This document shows, in pieces, positions 16,814 through 26,212 of a stretch of DNA of 64,000 nt. The position numbers and the translations under genes are program-made. Source of the stretch: Porphyromonas endodontalis ATCC 35406 (GTDB lineage Bacteria > Bacteroidota > Bacteroidia > Bacteroidales > Porphyromonadaceae); the NCBI RefSeq assembly GCF_000174815.1, contig NZ_ACNN01000005.1, forward strand, positions 228,149 through 292,148, in the 5' to 3' direction. The notes below the pieces were generated by a model that saw nothing but the letters and a program-made list of their open reading frames with translations, was not told the origin of the DNA and ran no database searches. Numbering within the stretch: the stretch's first letter is position 1; each line of letters opens with the position of its first letter.

Positions 16814-18067
16814 TTATTGATTAAACCGGAGCGTATCTACCGCTCTAATACGGGCAATAATACGAGTGGGCAGGAGGAGGGAAATCATGGAGAGTGCAAA
16901 GACAAGAAGATTTATCCCCAAAACCCAAGGTATATCAAACTCAATGGGAACGTAAGATAGGTAATAGGTTGCCGGATCTAGCTGGATGGGCGAGAAGAAG
17001 TATTGCACTCCGGCCAGAGCAAAGGCAATCAAATTGCCCCATAAAAGGCCTTTACCTACCACGAAAGCAGCTAAGTAAAGGAACAAAGATCGAATGGAAC
17101 CATAGCGAGCGCCCAGAGCTTTGAGTAGCCCGATCATCCGTGTGCGGTCAAGTATCAGTATCAAAAGCCCGGTGATGAGGGTAAATGAGGCGACAATGAG
17201 CATCAGCACGAGCAGCAGGGATATATTGGCATCGAGCATCTCTATCCATGCGAATATATCCGGCATGAGGCTCTCTGCCGTGTACATACCAAGGCTTTGC
17301 CCTCCGGTATTGGGGCTTTTGGATAGTTGCTCCACAAGCCGATCACTTAGGGCTAAATGGTCTACTTTGGGTTGGACAAATAGCTCAAGACGCGTTACTT
17401 TATCCTCATCAATGTGGGCTACATGGCGCATAACTCCGATGGGAGCCACCACGATAGGGGCTTCGATATGGGGGAGATCTACGATCCCTGCAATGGTAAA
17501 GGTTCGCACCGTAGTACGTGCTCCTGTAAAATAAATAGGCACTTTGTCTCCTACTGTGAGGCGCAGTTTCTCGGCACACTCAAGAGGGAGGAGTATAGGA
17601 TTATGGAGCGTATCTGAACCATCAAAATAGGGGATATATCCATCCCTAAGAACGCCAGAAGTGTGCAGGTAGGCGTCGCGCGATGAGACACCCATCACGA
17701 GCACTGCGGAGAAGTCGCTATCGGTTTTAATTATGCCTCCACTCTGTACCACTTGGCGTATCTCCCCAATGCCCTCAATACCGGCTAGCTCAGAAAGGAG
17801 CTCAGGCGTAATCCGTAGGGAGGCAGATTCGTCGGCATAGTTCCTGCCATATTCGTTGAGGATGATATGCCCCGTGAGTAGATAGATCCGCTCGTGTACC
17901 TGGTTGCGGAATCCCTTTCCCACAAAAATGGTAAGCAACATGACCGCCAAGCTCAAAGCAATACCGAGTACGGTGAACCTCAGAAGAGAGCTGGTGGCAC
18001 GGGAGGCTGCAGATTGCCTCGCAGCTAATCTCTGCGCTAGAAAGAAGGGATAGATGCGGATTTTCAT
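16814..18067 (-). CDS. LolC/LolE-like ABC transporter permease (FtsX/MacB fold)
   Basis: A 417-residue inner-membrane protein. TM1 is near residues 28-52 (LLRFTVLGIALSLAVMLL), followed by a large periplasmic MacB-like domain up to about residue 270, then three TM segments forming the FtsX domain (LLVLMLIVASFTLITGLL, the AAFVVGKGLLWGNL region and a C-terminal helix). This is the architecture of LolC/E, which extract lipoproteins from the inner membrane and pass them to LolA; a lolA-like gene lies at 46948. No LolD-type ATPase is adjacent; the upstream ABC-F ATPase is soluble and unlikely to be its partner. Confidence 0.85.
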   Translation of the reverse strand: MKIRIYPFFLAQRLAARQSAASRATSSLLRFTVLGIALSLAVMLLTIFVGKGFRNQVHERIYLLTGHIILNEYGRNYADESASLRITPELLSELAGIEGIGEIRQVVQSGGIIKTDSDFSAVLVMGVSSRDAYLHTSGVLRDGYIPYFDGSDTLHNPILLPLECAEKLRLTVGDKVPIYFTGARTTVRTFTIAGIVDLPHIEAPIVVAPIGVMRHVAHIDEDKVTRLELFVQPKVDHLALSDRLVEQLSKSPNTGGQSLGMYTAESLMPDIFAWIEMLDANISLLLVLMLIVASFTLITGLLILILDRTRMIGLLKALGARYGSIRSLFLYLAAFVVGKGLLWGNLIAFALAGVQYFFSPIQLDPATYYLSYVPIEFDIPWVLGINLLVFALSMISLLLPTRIIARIRAVDTLRFNQ

Positions 18068-18089
18068 TGCGGATGGGAGGGCATTAAGA

Positions 18090-19973
18090 TTAATTGCCCA
18101 GCTCTGAGAGTTCGAGCCAACGCATGGTCTTTTCGTCTAATTCGTTACTTAGGAGTTGATATTGCGCTCCGGCTTTTTGTAGCTCATCTGATGCGAGAGC
18201 TCCCGAAGACATACGCTCTTCTAAGTTTTTGATCTCGGCCTCTAAGAGGGGCAAATCCTTCTCTAGTTGCAAAAACTCTTGCTCCTCTTTGTACGACCGC
18301 TTAGCCTTTCGCTCTTGTTGAGGTTTCCTATTTGTCGTTTCTGCATTGGCTTTAGCTTGGGTGGGTTGAGCCTTTTGTTCCGCTTGGATTTGGGCTTGGC
18401 GAGCATTGTCCCACTCCCGATACTGTGTATAGTTGCCGGGGAAGTCACGCACAACTCCATCCCCTTCGAAGACAAAGAGATGGTCTACTAAGCTATCCAT
18501 GAAGAAGCGATCGTGACTAACCACGATAAGGCACCCTTTGAATTCTCTTAGATACTCCTCAAGGATACCCAGGGTAAGCAAGTCAAGGTCGTTCGTTGGC
18601 TCATCGAGGACTAAAAAGTTGGGGTTGGTGAGCAAAACGGTGCAAAGATAGAGCCGGCGTAGCTCTCCTCCACTCAACTTGCAGATAGGGGTATATTGTC
18701 TCTCGGGTGAGAAGGCAAAGCGTGTGAGTAGTTGGGAAGCCGAGAGTAGCCCCTCGCCGTGTGGGTCTCGTATCACCTCTGCCAAGTCTGTAATGGCTTC
18801 GATCACTCGCTTCTCGGGATCAAATTTTGCGCCTTGCTGACTGAAGTAGCCGAAGTGCACTGTCTCGCCAATCTCAAAAAATCCTTCGTCGGGCTTAATC
18901 TCTCCGAGCAAAAGTTTTAAGAACGTAGTTTTGCCCACGCCATTGGCTCCTACAATTCCCACTTTGTCGTAGCGAGCAAAGGTGTAGGAGAAGTGCTGTA
19001 AGATCTTTTTTTCTCCGTAAGCGAGGGATACGTTGTGAGCTGTAAAGATTTTGTTGCCGATATAGGCCCGTTGGCTATCTATCTCTGTCGCTTTCTCCTC
19101 GCGGGGTGGCTCTGTTAGCTTCTTTAGTTCGTAAAAAGCATCTTTGCGAGCCTTCTGTTTTCCCCCTCGTGCTTGAGGTTGGCGAAGCATCCACTCCAGC
19201 TCTCGCCGGTATAAGTTATTGGCTTTTTGTACCGCAGTGCGCTCTAGTTCTAGTCGCTCAGCCCTACGCTCTAAATACTGATCGAAGGTGCAGGCATAGC
19301 TATGTACGCCCGAAGGAGTCAATTCGAGGAACGAATCGCAGACGCTCTCTAGGAAGTAGCGGTCGTGTGTTACCATTAGCAGCATTAGTTTACTGCGCTC
19401 TAGATAGTGCTGTAACCACTCAATGGCATCCAAATCTAGGTGATTGGTAGGTTCGTCTAGGATTAGTAAATCCGGTTCTGATAGGAGTATCCCGGCTAAG
19501 GCAATGCGCTTCTGCTCCCCTCCGCTCAGGGACTGCGTGGAGCGTGAGAGATCCGGAACGGAAAGCTTATGGAGTATCTCCTCAGTGCGTCTCTCGTAAT
19601 CCCAAGCTCCTAGGGCGTCCATTTCGGGGAGCAACTTCTCTAGGGTCTCGCTATCGTCTGCCTCTACAGCCTCTCGCCAGCAACCCACGAGATGGGGTAC
19701 TTTGTCCATGGGGTTGAAGCAAGTATCGAGTATTGTTTTCCCCTCGGGCAGATGAGGACGCTGTGGTAGGTAGGCTATGCGTAAGTCCTTCCTCGTTGTG
19801 ATAGTACCACTATCGGGGGTTTCTTCTCCTGTGATGATACGAAGCAAAGTCGTTTTTCCTGTACCATTGGCGGCTATCAATCCACACTTCTCCCCCTCTG
19901 CTATGGAGAAAGAAACATCCTGGAAGAGTAGGCGGTCTCCGTATGATTTGGAGAGTTGTTCAACTTGGATCAT
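18090..19973 (-). CDS. ABC-F family ATPase (Uup-like)
   Basis: A 627-residue soluble protein with two ATP-binding cassettes and no membrane segment. Cassette 1 has ANGTGKTT (about residues 35-42), signature LSGGEQKRIALAG and Walker B LLILDEPTNHLDLDA. Cassette 2 has GANGVGKTT, LSGGELRRLYL and LVLDEPTNDLDLL. The inter-cassette linker is charged, and a C-terminal coiled coil (residues 555-620) is typical of Uup, which binds branched DNA or ribosomes. Family members act on translating ribosomes or in recombination; which applies here is not clear. In loop 1 the first Gly of GxxGxGKT is Ala (AANGTGKT). Confidence 0.92.
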   Translation of the reverse strand: MIQVEQLSKSYGDRLLFQDVSFSIAEGEKCGLIAANGTGKTTLLRIITGEETPDSGTITTRKDLRIAYLPQRPHLPEGKTILDTCFNPMDKVPHLVGCWREAVEADDSETLEKLLPEMDALGAWDYERRTEEILHKLSVPDLSRSTQSLSGGEQKRIALAGILLSEPDLLILDEPTNHLDLDAIEWLQHYLERSKLMLLMVTHDRYFLESVCDSFLELTPSGVHSYACTFDQYLERRAERLELERTAVQKANNLYRRELEWMLRQPQARGGKQKARKDAFYELKKLTEPPREEKATEIDSQRAYIGNKIFTAHNVSLAYGEKKILQHFSYTFARYDKVGIVGANGVGKTTFLKLLLGEIKPDEGFFEIGETVHFGYFSQQGAKFDPEKRVIEAITDLAEVIRDPHGEGLLSASQLLTRFAFSPERQYTPICKLSGGELRRLYLCTVLLTNPNFLVLDEPTNDLDLLTLGILEEYLREFKGCLIVVSHDRFFMDSLVDHLFVFEGDGVVRDFPGNYTQYREWDNARQAQIQAEQKAQPTQAKANAETTNRKPQQERKAKRSYKEEQEFLQLEKDLPLLEAEIKNLEERMSSGALASDELQKAGAQYQLLSNELDEKTMRWLELSELGN

Positions 19974-19997
19974 ATACCTCTCGGAAGAATAAAAGTC

Positions 19998-20798
19998 CTA
20001 TTTTTCACCCTTAGCTTGAGCGATCTGTTGTGCGTACTTTTGGGCAAGTGCGTCAATATCGCTGACGCACTTTACCGTATGTTTTCCATTGAACCGCCCA
20101 AAACGCACCTGCTTATTACGGTAATATTGAGGCTGATTCATCTTGAGAATAAAGGACTTAACCTCTTCCCAAACCAGCGGATTAGCTCCATGCTTTTGGG
20201 CTACGCGACAGGCATCGTGGATATGGCCACTACCACATACATAGGAGGCTAAAGCAAAAAGTTCTCGGTCTCGCAATGTGGAGACATGGTTAAATTCCTT
20301 AGCAAAAGCATCCAGACAAGAGGCGGCAACCCGCACAGAAGTGGTAGCGTCTCGCAACTGAGATGCACTTACTCCAAAACGCCGTCCTGTAGAGGGAAGT
20401 ATACCCATAAGTCCGATAGCTACGGCTCTACCACCGCCTACATGAGGTTGGAACTTCGACTCGTGATAGGCTATAGCTGCCAGATACCACCAGTCCCAAC
20501 CGATTCGTTTTGCCTCTTTGATAAACAAATGGTCGTACGCAGAAATTACGCCCTTTCCCTCTTCTTCTTCAATGCTATTAGACAAGATGTTTAGTGAGGG
20601 TTGCGAGGGGGAAAGAATATGTTGCTCTATAAGTATTGCCTCCATGGCTTGGGTGATGGCGCCAAGAGAGGGTGGGGGTGCAGCCCACAGCCCCCCAACA
20701 TTTAGAAGGGCGAGGGAACAAAACAGAACTACCCCATAGCGTCTGAAAACGCATGAGGTAGCAAATTTTTTTGATGTCCTTAATCGAATTTTTCGCAT
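19998..20798 (-). CDS. Exported lytic transglycosylase (SLT domain)
   Basis: Periplasmic muramidase-like enzyme that cleaves peptidoglycan to 1,6-anhydro products. The SLT domain is in the second half: AIAYHESKFQPHV with the catalytic Glu, AIGLMGILPSTGRRFG, and the later ASYVCGSGHIHDA. I start at ATG 20798 (MRKIRLRTSKK), which gives a basic N-region and a hydrophobic core ending GLWA, a good signal peptide; the frame also extends to a TTG at 20885 overlapping rlmD, but that adds 29 residues before the signal. Length 266. This resembles the MltF catalytic domain without its solute-binding half. Confidence 0.88.
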   Translation of the reverse strand: MRKIRLRTSKKFATSCVFRRYGVVLFCSLALLNVGGLWAAPPPSLGAITQAMEAILIEQHILSPSQPSLNILSNSIEEEEGKGVISAYDHLFIKEAKRIGWDWWYLAAIAYHESKFQPHVGGGRAVAIGLMGILPSTGRRFGVSASQLRDATTSVRVAASCLDAFAKEFNHVSTLRDRELFALASYVCGSGHIHDACRVAQKHGANPLVWEEVKSFILKMNQPQYYRNKQVRFGRFNGKHTVKCVSDIDALAQKYAQQIAQAKGEK

Positions 20799-20881
20799 CA
20801 GGTTTTGTTTTAGTTCATACTGTCTCTCTTGGGGGGCTGCTCTTTTGATTGGGAGAACTTTTTCCCCTTGGGAGATTCTTC

Positions 20882-22309
20882 TCAAGTATGCTCCAGTAGC
20901 ATTACGTTCTCCACGTGGTGCGTGTGAGGGAACATATCTACAGGTTGTACTTTGAGTACTCGGTATCCACCCTCAACGAGGAGAGCGGCATCGCGAGCTT
21001 GCGTGGCAGGATTGCAACTAACGTAGACAATACGAGGGGGAGCTGCACCCAGAAGGGTTTTAATCACATCGGGATGCATCCCGGCTCGAGGGGGATCCGT
21101 AATTACCACGTCGGGGGCTCCATGACGGGCAATTAACTCGGGGGTAAGGATATCCTTCATGTCCCCCGCATAAAAAATGGTGTTATCGATTTTGTTTACT
21201 TGGCTATTGAGATGAGCATCTTCTATCGCCTCCGGTATATACTCAATACCCACTACTTTCTTTGCATCGCGGGCAACAAAGTTGGCAATAGTACCTGTGC
21301 CCGTATAGAGGTCGTAGACGATCTCTTCTCCCGTGAGCCCTGCAAAAGAACGAGCTACTCGGTATAACTCTAGAGCTTGATGGCTATTGGTTTGATAGAA
21401 AGATTTGGGACCAATGCGGAAAGTTAAGCCCTCCATCTCTTCTTCTATGAAGGGGCTCCCGTAGTAGGTCTCTACAGAAAGGTCGGTAAAAGTATCGTTG
21501 AGCTTTGTATTGATAACGTAGAGAAGCGAATTAACCTCGGGGAATTCGTGATGGATAGCCGCGAGTAGTTCCTCTCTGTCGTGCGCTTTCTCGTGGGCAA
21601 AAGCAACCAAAACCATGGTATGCCCCTTGCTGGTTGTGCGAATCATGAGGGTACGCATTCCCCCCTCTTGTGCCCTAAGGTCGTAAAAGGGATAACGCTC
21701 AATACGCTCCAAACAATAGGCTCGAACAAAGTTGCGAATGCGGTTGCTTAGCTCGTTCCCGAGGTGGCACTCCTCAATGTCTAGTACCTTATCAAACTTT
21801 CCCGGGATGTGGAATCCTAATCCGCTATTATCGGCTTCTCCTAACCCTTCTGGCAGAGAAGCGAGTTCTTCGCTCGTCCTCCAACGGCGGTTACTAAAGG
21901 TGAATTCAAGCTTATTGCGATACTGGTAAGTCTCTTGAGAACCTAGGATGGGGAGATACTCTCCCACCTCTACTTTGCCAAGTCTCTCCATGGCATCTCG
22001 CACTTGTGTTGCCTTGGCAGTCAGTTGTTCCTCATAGGGGATATGTTGCCATTTGCAGCCACCGCAAGTGGTAAAATGCTTACAACGAGGGGATATTCGG
22101 AGGGGTGATGGCTCCTCAAGGGTCATGATCCGAGCCTCAGCATAATGACTCTTTTTTCGGACTATCTGTAGCGTACACCTATCGCCGGGTGCACCATAGG
22201 GGACAAAGACAACAAGCTCCCCCCAATGCGCAATGGACTGCCCCTCGGCAGCCATCCGCTCTATAGTAATTCCCTCAAGGAGGGGTAAAGGTTTTTTATT
22301 TCTAGCCAA
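20882..22309 (-). CDS. rlmD: RlmD-like 23S rRNA (uracil-C5)-methyltransferase
   Basis: SAM-dependent enzyme that methylates a conserved uridine of 23S rRNA (U1939 in E. coli). The 475 residues contain an N-terminal TRAM domain (to about 60), the [4Fe-4S] motif CKHFTTCGGCKWQH (C near 77, 83, 86, plus a later Cys), the SAM-binding YDLYTGTGTIANFVA and the catalytic SCNPATQARD. ITDPPRAGMHPDVI matches the family. The best start is the TTG at 22309 (reads MARNKKPLPLLEG), since homologs open MARKKK; no ATG precedes the TRAM domain. TTG starts are uncommon but tolerated. Confidence 0.93.
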   Translation of the reverse strand: MARNKKPLPLLEGITIERMAAEGQSIAHWGELVVFVPYGAPGDRCTLQIVRKKSHYAEARIMTLEEPSPLRISPRCKHFTTCGGCKWQHIPYEEQLTAKATQVRDAMERLGKVEVGEYLPILGSQETYQYRNKLEFTFSNRRWRTSEELASLPEGLGEADNSGLGFHIPGKFDKVLDIEECHLGNELSNRIRNFVRAYCLERIERYPFYDLRAQEGGMRTLMIRTTSKGHTMVLVAFAHEKAHDREELLAAIHHEFPEVNSLLYVINTKLNDTFTDLSVETYYGSPFIEEEMEGLTFRIGPKSFYQTNSHQALELYRVARSFAGLTGEEIVYDLYTGTGTIANFVARDAKKVVGIEYIPEAIEDAHLNSQVNKIDNTIFYAGDMKDILTPELIARHGAPDVVITDPPRAGMHPDVIKTLLGAAPPRIVYVSCNPATQARDAALLVEGGYRVLKVQPVDMFPHTHHVENVMLLEHT

Positions 22310-22330
22310 AAGGTCTATTCTCTAGTGTGA

Positions 22331-23722
22331 TTACCGAAGCATCTCAAGCACGATATTGCAAAACTTCTCGCCTAAGCTGTTGGCTTCTTCTTCCGTGGGA
22401 GCCTCTGTGTAAATACGTACAATGGGCTCTGTATTACTGGCTCGCATGTGTACCCAAGAGGAGGGGAAATCGATCTTTACTCCATCAATGGTGTTGGGGT
22501 GATCACTTGCAAAGCGTTCTGCAATGCGGGCAAACAGAGCCTTTGTGTCAGTCCCTTCCGGGAGGTCTGCACGCTGTTTACTCATATAGTAAACGGGGTA
22601 CTCACGACGAAGTTCACTAACCGATTTTTTCTTCTTTGCCAGCAAGGTAAGGAAGATGGCAATACCCACGAGGGCATCACGACCGGCGTGTAGCTTGGGG
22701 AATATTACACCCCCATTGCCTTCTCCTCCAATGAGGGCGTTGGTGGCTGCCATCTTAGCAACAACATTGACTTCGCCCACAGCAGCGGCTGCATAGGAGC
22801 CACGATGGCCTCGCTCAGTTACGTCGCGAAGAGCACGGGTAGAGCTGAGATTGGAAACCGTATTACCCCCTCCATGATAATCAAGCAGGTAATCGGCCAC
22901 AGCAACGAGGGTATATTCCTCTCCAAAGGGAAGTCCATTCTCGTCGATAATGGCGAGTCGATCCACATCGGGGTCTACGGAGAATCCCACCGTGGCATGC
23001 TTCTCCCGCACTGTCTCCGAGAGGGCTACTAGGTGCTGGGGCAAAGGCTCCGGATTGTGGGCAAAGTCGCCATTGGGGGTATCGAAAAGGGGATAAACCA
23101 CTTCTACTCCTAGTTGCCGGAGTAGATAGGGAACCGCAATGCCTCCTACCGAATTGATGCTGTCAAAAGCAACACTAAACCCAGCAGCTCGGATGGCTTC
23201 GGCATCTACTTCTTCTAAAGCTAGTATGGCTCGACAATGCTCGGGAAGGTAATCTTGGTAGTGAATCTGCCCCAACTCTTCTACGGGAGAGAATACAAAA
23301 TTTTCGTCTTCTGCAATGGAAAGAACTTCTTTACCCTCTAGATCGGTTAAGAATTCGCCTTTCCCTCCAAGCAGTTTGAGGGCATTCCAATGTTTCGGAT
23401 TGTGGCTGGCTGTGATAATAATTCCCCCTTGAGCTTTTAGCCCTATTACTGCCATTTCGGTAGTGGGGGTGGTGGCAAGATCTATATCTACCACATCACA
23501 ACCCATCGCCATTAGGGTACCGGTCACGATCCTACGCACCAATTCGCCAGACATACGTGCGTCTCGTCCGACTACGATTAGGGGGCGAGCTACACCACTA
23601 GACTTTCGAATAAATGTGGCAAAGGCTGCCGTAAAACGGGTGACAGCTATAGGGTTAAGCCCCTCAGAAGCTCCCCCTCCAATAGTTCCTCGGATACCCG
23701 AGATGGATTTGATTAGTGGCAT
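22331..23722 (-). CDS. glmM: Phosphohexomutase, probably phosphoglucosamine mutase (GlmM)
   Basis: Member of the alpha-D-phosphohexomutase superfamily, 463 residues. The four domains are in order: the start SISGIRGTIGG, the catalytic phosphoserine loop ITASHNPKHWNALK (Ser near residue 101), the metal loop DPDVDRLAII, the sugar-binding GGEGNGGVIF and the phosphate-binding RASNTEPIVRIY. In Bacteroidetes such genes are usually annotated GlmM, making glucosamine 1-phosphate for UDP-GlcNAc; a phosphomannomutase role is possible. It lies between DUF4827 and rlmD on the same strand. Confidence 0.88.
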   Translation of the reverse strand: MPLIKSISGIRGTIGGGASEGLNPIAVTRFTAAFATFIRKSSGVARPLIVVGRDARMSGELVRRIVTGTLMAMGCDVVDIDLATTPTTEMAVIGLKAQGGIIITASHNPKHWNALKLLGGKGEFLTDLEGKEVLSIAEDENFVFSPVEELGQIHYQDYLPEHCRAILALEEVDAEAIRAAGFSVAFDSINSVGGIAVPYLLRQLGVEVVYPLFDTPNGDFAHNPEPLPQHLVALSETVREKHATVGFSVDPDVDRLAIIDENGLPFGEEYTLVAVADYLLDYHGGGNTVSNLSSTRALRDVTERGHRGSYAAAAVGEVNVVAKMAATNALIGGEGNGGVIFPKLHAGRDALVGIAIFLTLLAKKKKSVSELRREYPVYYMSKQRADLPEGTDTKALFARIAERFASDHPNTIDGVKIDFPSSWVHMRASNTEPIVRIYTEAPTEEEANSLGEKFCNIVLEMLR

Positions 23723-23731
23723 GTAAAAAGT

Positions 23732-24364
23732 TTATTGACGTGTAAATTCATACCGCACCTCGCGGCAATACATGGTACTACCTCGGTTGTAGTTAATCTC
23801 AGCCCCGATGGTAAAGGGGATGATGAGGCGTACCTTGGCTCCATCTCCTAGCAAAGACATGGGGAAAGCCAAGCCCTCACACATGAGGGCGTTGAGCGAA
23901 TAGCCCGGAGCCGACTTGATCAAAATGAAATGTAGTGCACCGCGAGAGTAACGATCTACATAGATGAACTCAGTATCTTGGAAGCCCGGCATGGACAAAT
24001 TGTTGAAGTTTTGCTGTATGGAGTCTTTGTTGAAGATATAGCCCTCGAAGCGTACATTCACACGCGTTTTCTCGGCAACGGGGCGCTCCCCTCCTACTTC
24101 TAAAACCTCCATGTAGAGGCCATTACTAAACTTGTAGTATATCCCTTTGTCAAAAGAGGTTTGCCCCTCGGCATAGTTGCGTACCGTGATGTTTTCTTTG
24201 TTGATGAGCTTAGAAATGGCTATCTCCTCCTCTTTGAGCATTTGGGAGAGAGACTTAATATCTTTGGTTTTACTACAGGCTGTACCCCCAAGAGCCACGA
24301 GACCTGTTATAAGAATTGAGAGTAAATATTCCAGTTTGAAACTGGTGGAGCGAATTTGTTTCAT
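23732..24364 (-). CDS. DUF4827-like lipoprotein
   Basis: A 210-residue envelope lipoprotein. The signal peptide ends in ALGGTAC (lipidated Cys near residue 30). The mature part resembles the Bacteroidetes DUF4827 family, which folds like FKBP peptidyl-prolyl isomerases: early KEEEIAISKLINKENI, then YMEVLEVGGERPVAEKTRVNVRFEGY and the late LLGDGAKVRLIIPF. Relatives I recall have the same layout. Whether it has isomerase activity is unknown; the key aromatic pocket cannot be judged by eye. It is nine bases upstream of glmM in an apparent operon. Confidence 0.75.
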   Translation of the reverse strand: MKQIRSTSFKLEYLLSILITGLVALGGTACSKTKDIKSLSQMLKEEEIAISKLINKENITVRNYAEGQTSFDKGIYYKFSNGLYMEVLEVGGERPVAEKTRVNVRFEGYIFNKDSIQQNFNNLSMPGFQDTEFIYVDRYSRGALHFILIKSAPGYSLNALMCEGLAFPMSLLGDGAKVRLIIPFTIGAEINYNRGSTMYCREVRYEFTRQ

Positions 24365-24433
24365 TGCTAAATCGTATGAAAGTGATGATTGGGTGTGTAT
24401 TCTTTCTTTGTTGTTTTTTTCCCTGTTGCGGCT

Positions 24434-25594
24434 CTAGTTGAACATTTCTTGCAGCTCCTTTGGGATGGGAATCCCCATGGCAGGCTTCCGCTCTTTGCTT
24501 GGTCTGAGGTAATGGCGTCGCATGTAATCGACAAAGAGATCTACGGCTTCACTTATGGAGCCTTGAGAGAATTCCCCACCGGCAGCATTCTTGTGTCCAC
24601 CACCTCCGAAGCACTCACTACATAGTTCGTTTACGGCAATATCCCCGATGGAGCGTACAGAGACTTTAACCCCCTCATCGAGCGTTTCTCTAAAGAAGGC
24701 AGAGCAATTAATGCCCTTTATATCTAGGGGTTTATTGACAAATCCATCCGTGTCTGCCGCTCCGGTTTCAAAGCGTTCCATCTCCTCTCTTGTAAGCACA
24801 AAGTAGGCACTTTGTATCTCGGGCATTACAACCACTTTTTCGTAAAGGATGTACCCCTCAAGGCGTTGTCTGCTCTCGGGATGGTTGTGATTTATCTTGT
24901 CTACAATAAGGTCTTTATCAGCTCCCGAACGCAGTAGAACGGCTACTAATTCGTACAAATCGGGACGCGAAGAGTTGTGATTAAAAAGCCCCGTATCGGT
25001 GATAATCCCGGTCAAAAGAGCGGTGGCTATCTTGGCGCGAAGAGCCTCTGCTTGAGTGGGATCGAGGGGTGTAGAATCTGTTGCCTCGGGGAGACGGATA
25101 CAGCGCTCGTCGGGAGATAAAAAAAGCCGAGTAAGCACTTCGCAGGTAGCTGCTGCCTCCGGGCAACTCCATTGCCAGCTAAATTCGTCGCTGGGGTAGG
25201 GGTGATGGTCGATCATCAACACGGGGATACTCCGTTGTGCCAGGGAGGCTCGGAGACGCTCCTCTAGTAAGGGACCGATGCGATATAGCGCGTTGAAGTC
25301 CAAGCAGATAATTAAGTCGGAGAGCGATAGAGCCTTGTCAATCTCTTCGTCTTGACGCCCCTGCTGTAATATCTCGGTTGCCCCCGGCATCCAACGCAGG
25401 TTGAGAGGCATCCCACCGGCCATGATAACCTGAACAGATTTGCCCAGACTCTCCAAGAGCATTCTCATTGCCAAGGTGCTCCCAACGGAGTCGCCGTCAG
25501 GGCCTTTGTGACCAAAAAGTACGATATGATGTGACTTGGCAAGGAACTCGGAAAGTTCGTCGTATGCTTTGCGATAGTCTCTACTCTGTTCCAT
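24434..25594 (-). CDS. DHH/DHHA1 phosphoesterase (NrnA-like)
   Basis: Metal-dependent phosphoesterase of the NrnA group, which degrades short oligoribonucleotides and 3'-phosphoadenosine 5'-phosphate. The DHH domain shows GHKGPDGDSVGSTLAM (near residues 29-44) and LMIDHHPYPSD; the C-terminal DHHA1 domain has GGGHKNAAGGEF. I start at ATG 25594 (MEQSRDYRKAY), giving 386 residues; codons just upstream offer only a TTG. At this length it is a little longer than NrnA (about 320-340). No linked gene hints at the substrate. Confidence 0.9.
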   Translation of the reverse strand: MEQSRDYRKAYDELSEFLAKSHHIVLFGHKGPDGDSVGSTLAMRMLLESLGKSVQVIMAGGMPLNLRWMPGATEILQQGRQDEEIDKALSLSDLIICLDFNALYRIGPLLEERLRASLAQRSIPVLMIDHHPYPSDEFSWQWSCPEAAATCEVLTRLFLSPDERCIRLPEATDSTPLDPTQAEALRAKIATALLTGIITDTGLFNHNSSRPDLYELVAVLLRSGADKDLIVDKINHNHPESRQRLEGYILYEKVVVMPEIQSAYFVLTREEMERFETGAADTDGFVNKPLDIKGINCSAFFRETLDEGVKVSVRSIGDIAVNELCSECFGGGGHKNAAGGEFSQGSISEAVDLFVDYMRRHYLRPSKERKPAMGIPIPKELQEMFN

Positions 25595-25715
25595 TATTCT
25601 TTGGCTCTGCTGATGCAAATATAGTGTATTCTGCCCAGAGAGAAGGCTTTGCGAGGAAACGAATAAAGGGGGAAGATGATACCATATCCTCTCCCCCTTC
25701 TGGTTCCTTATTCAC

Positions 25716-26186
25716 TTAGTGTTTCATTATGCGAGCTAGGGTGCGCTTGTCTTCCCGCTCTTTGATGGAGGCTCGTTTGTCGTAGAGTTTTTTCCCTCTA
25801 GCCACCCCGATAACTACTTTGGCATAGCCTCTATCATTGATAAAGACAGAGAGGGGGACAATGGTGACTCCAGGCGTCTTTACCGAGCTTTCCAGTTTGG
25901 CAAGCTCCTTGCGAGAGAGCAGAAGCTTGCGATCCCGACGCTCTTGGTGATTGTTGTAGGTGGCGTAAAAATACTCCGCTATGTACATGTTTTTGAGCCA
26001 CAACTCTCCGTTGGCAAAGAAGCAATAGCTATCTGCCAAGCCAGCTTTGCCCAACCGGATAGATTTTATCTCCGACCCTACGAGTACAATACCTGCCGTG
26101 TAACGATCAAGAATCTCATAGTCGAATGTAGCTCGCCTATTCTTGATGTTTACCCGACGGTCTAGCTGAAGTTTTTTATTCGCCAT
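25716..26186 (-). CDS. smpB: SmpB, tmRNA-binding protein
   Basis: Binds tmRNA and brings it to stalled ribosomes for trans-translation. The 156 residues include the start [20 protein letters not shown], the conserved [19 protein letters not shown] and the C-terminal basic tail [20 protein letters not shown] that folds in the mRNA channel. Start at ATG 26186, just downstream of serS (26 bases). The tmRNA gene itself is not in the window. Confidence 0.97.
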   Translation of the reverse strand: MANKKLQLDRRVNIKNRRATFDYEILDRYTAGIVLVGSEIKSIRLGKAGLADSYCFFANGELWLKNMYIAEYFYATYNNHQERRDRKLLLSRKELAKLESSVKTPGVTIVPLSVFINDRGYAKVVIGVARGKKLYDKRASIKEREDKRTLARIMKH

Positions 26187-26212
26187 AGACTACTTTTGAG
26201 TATATAAATGCG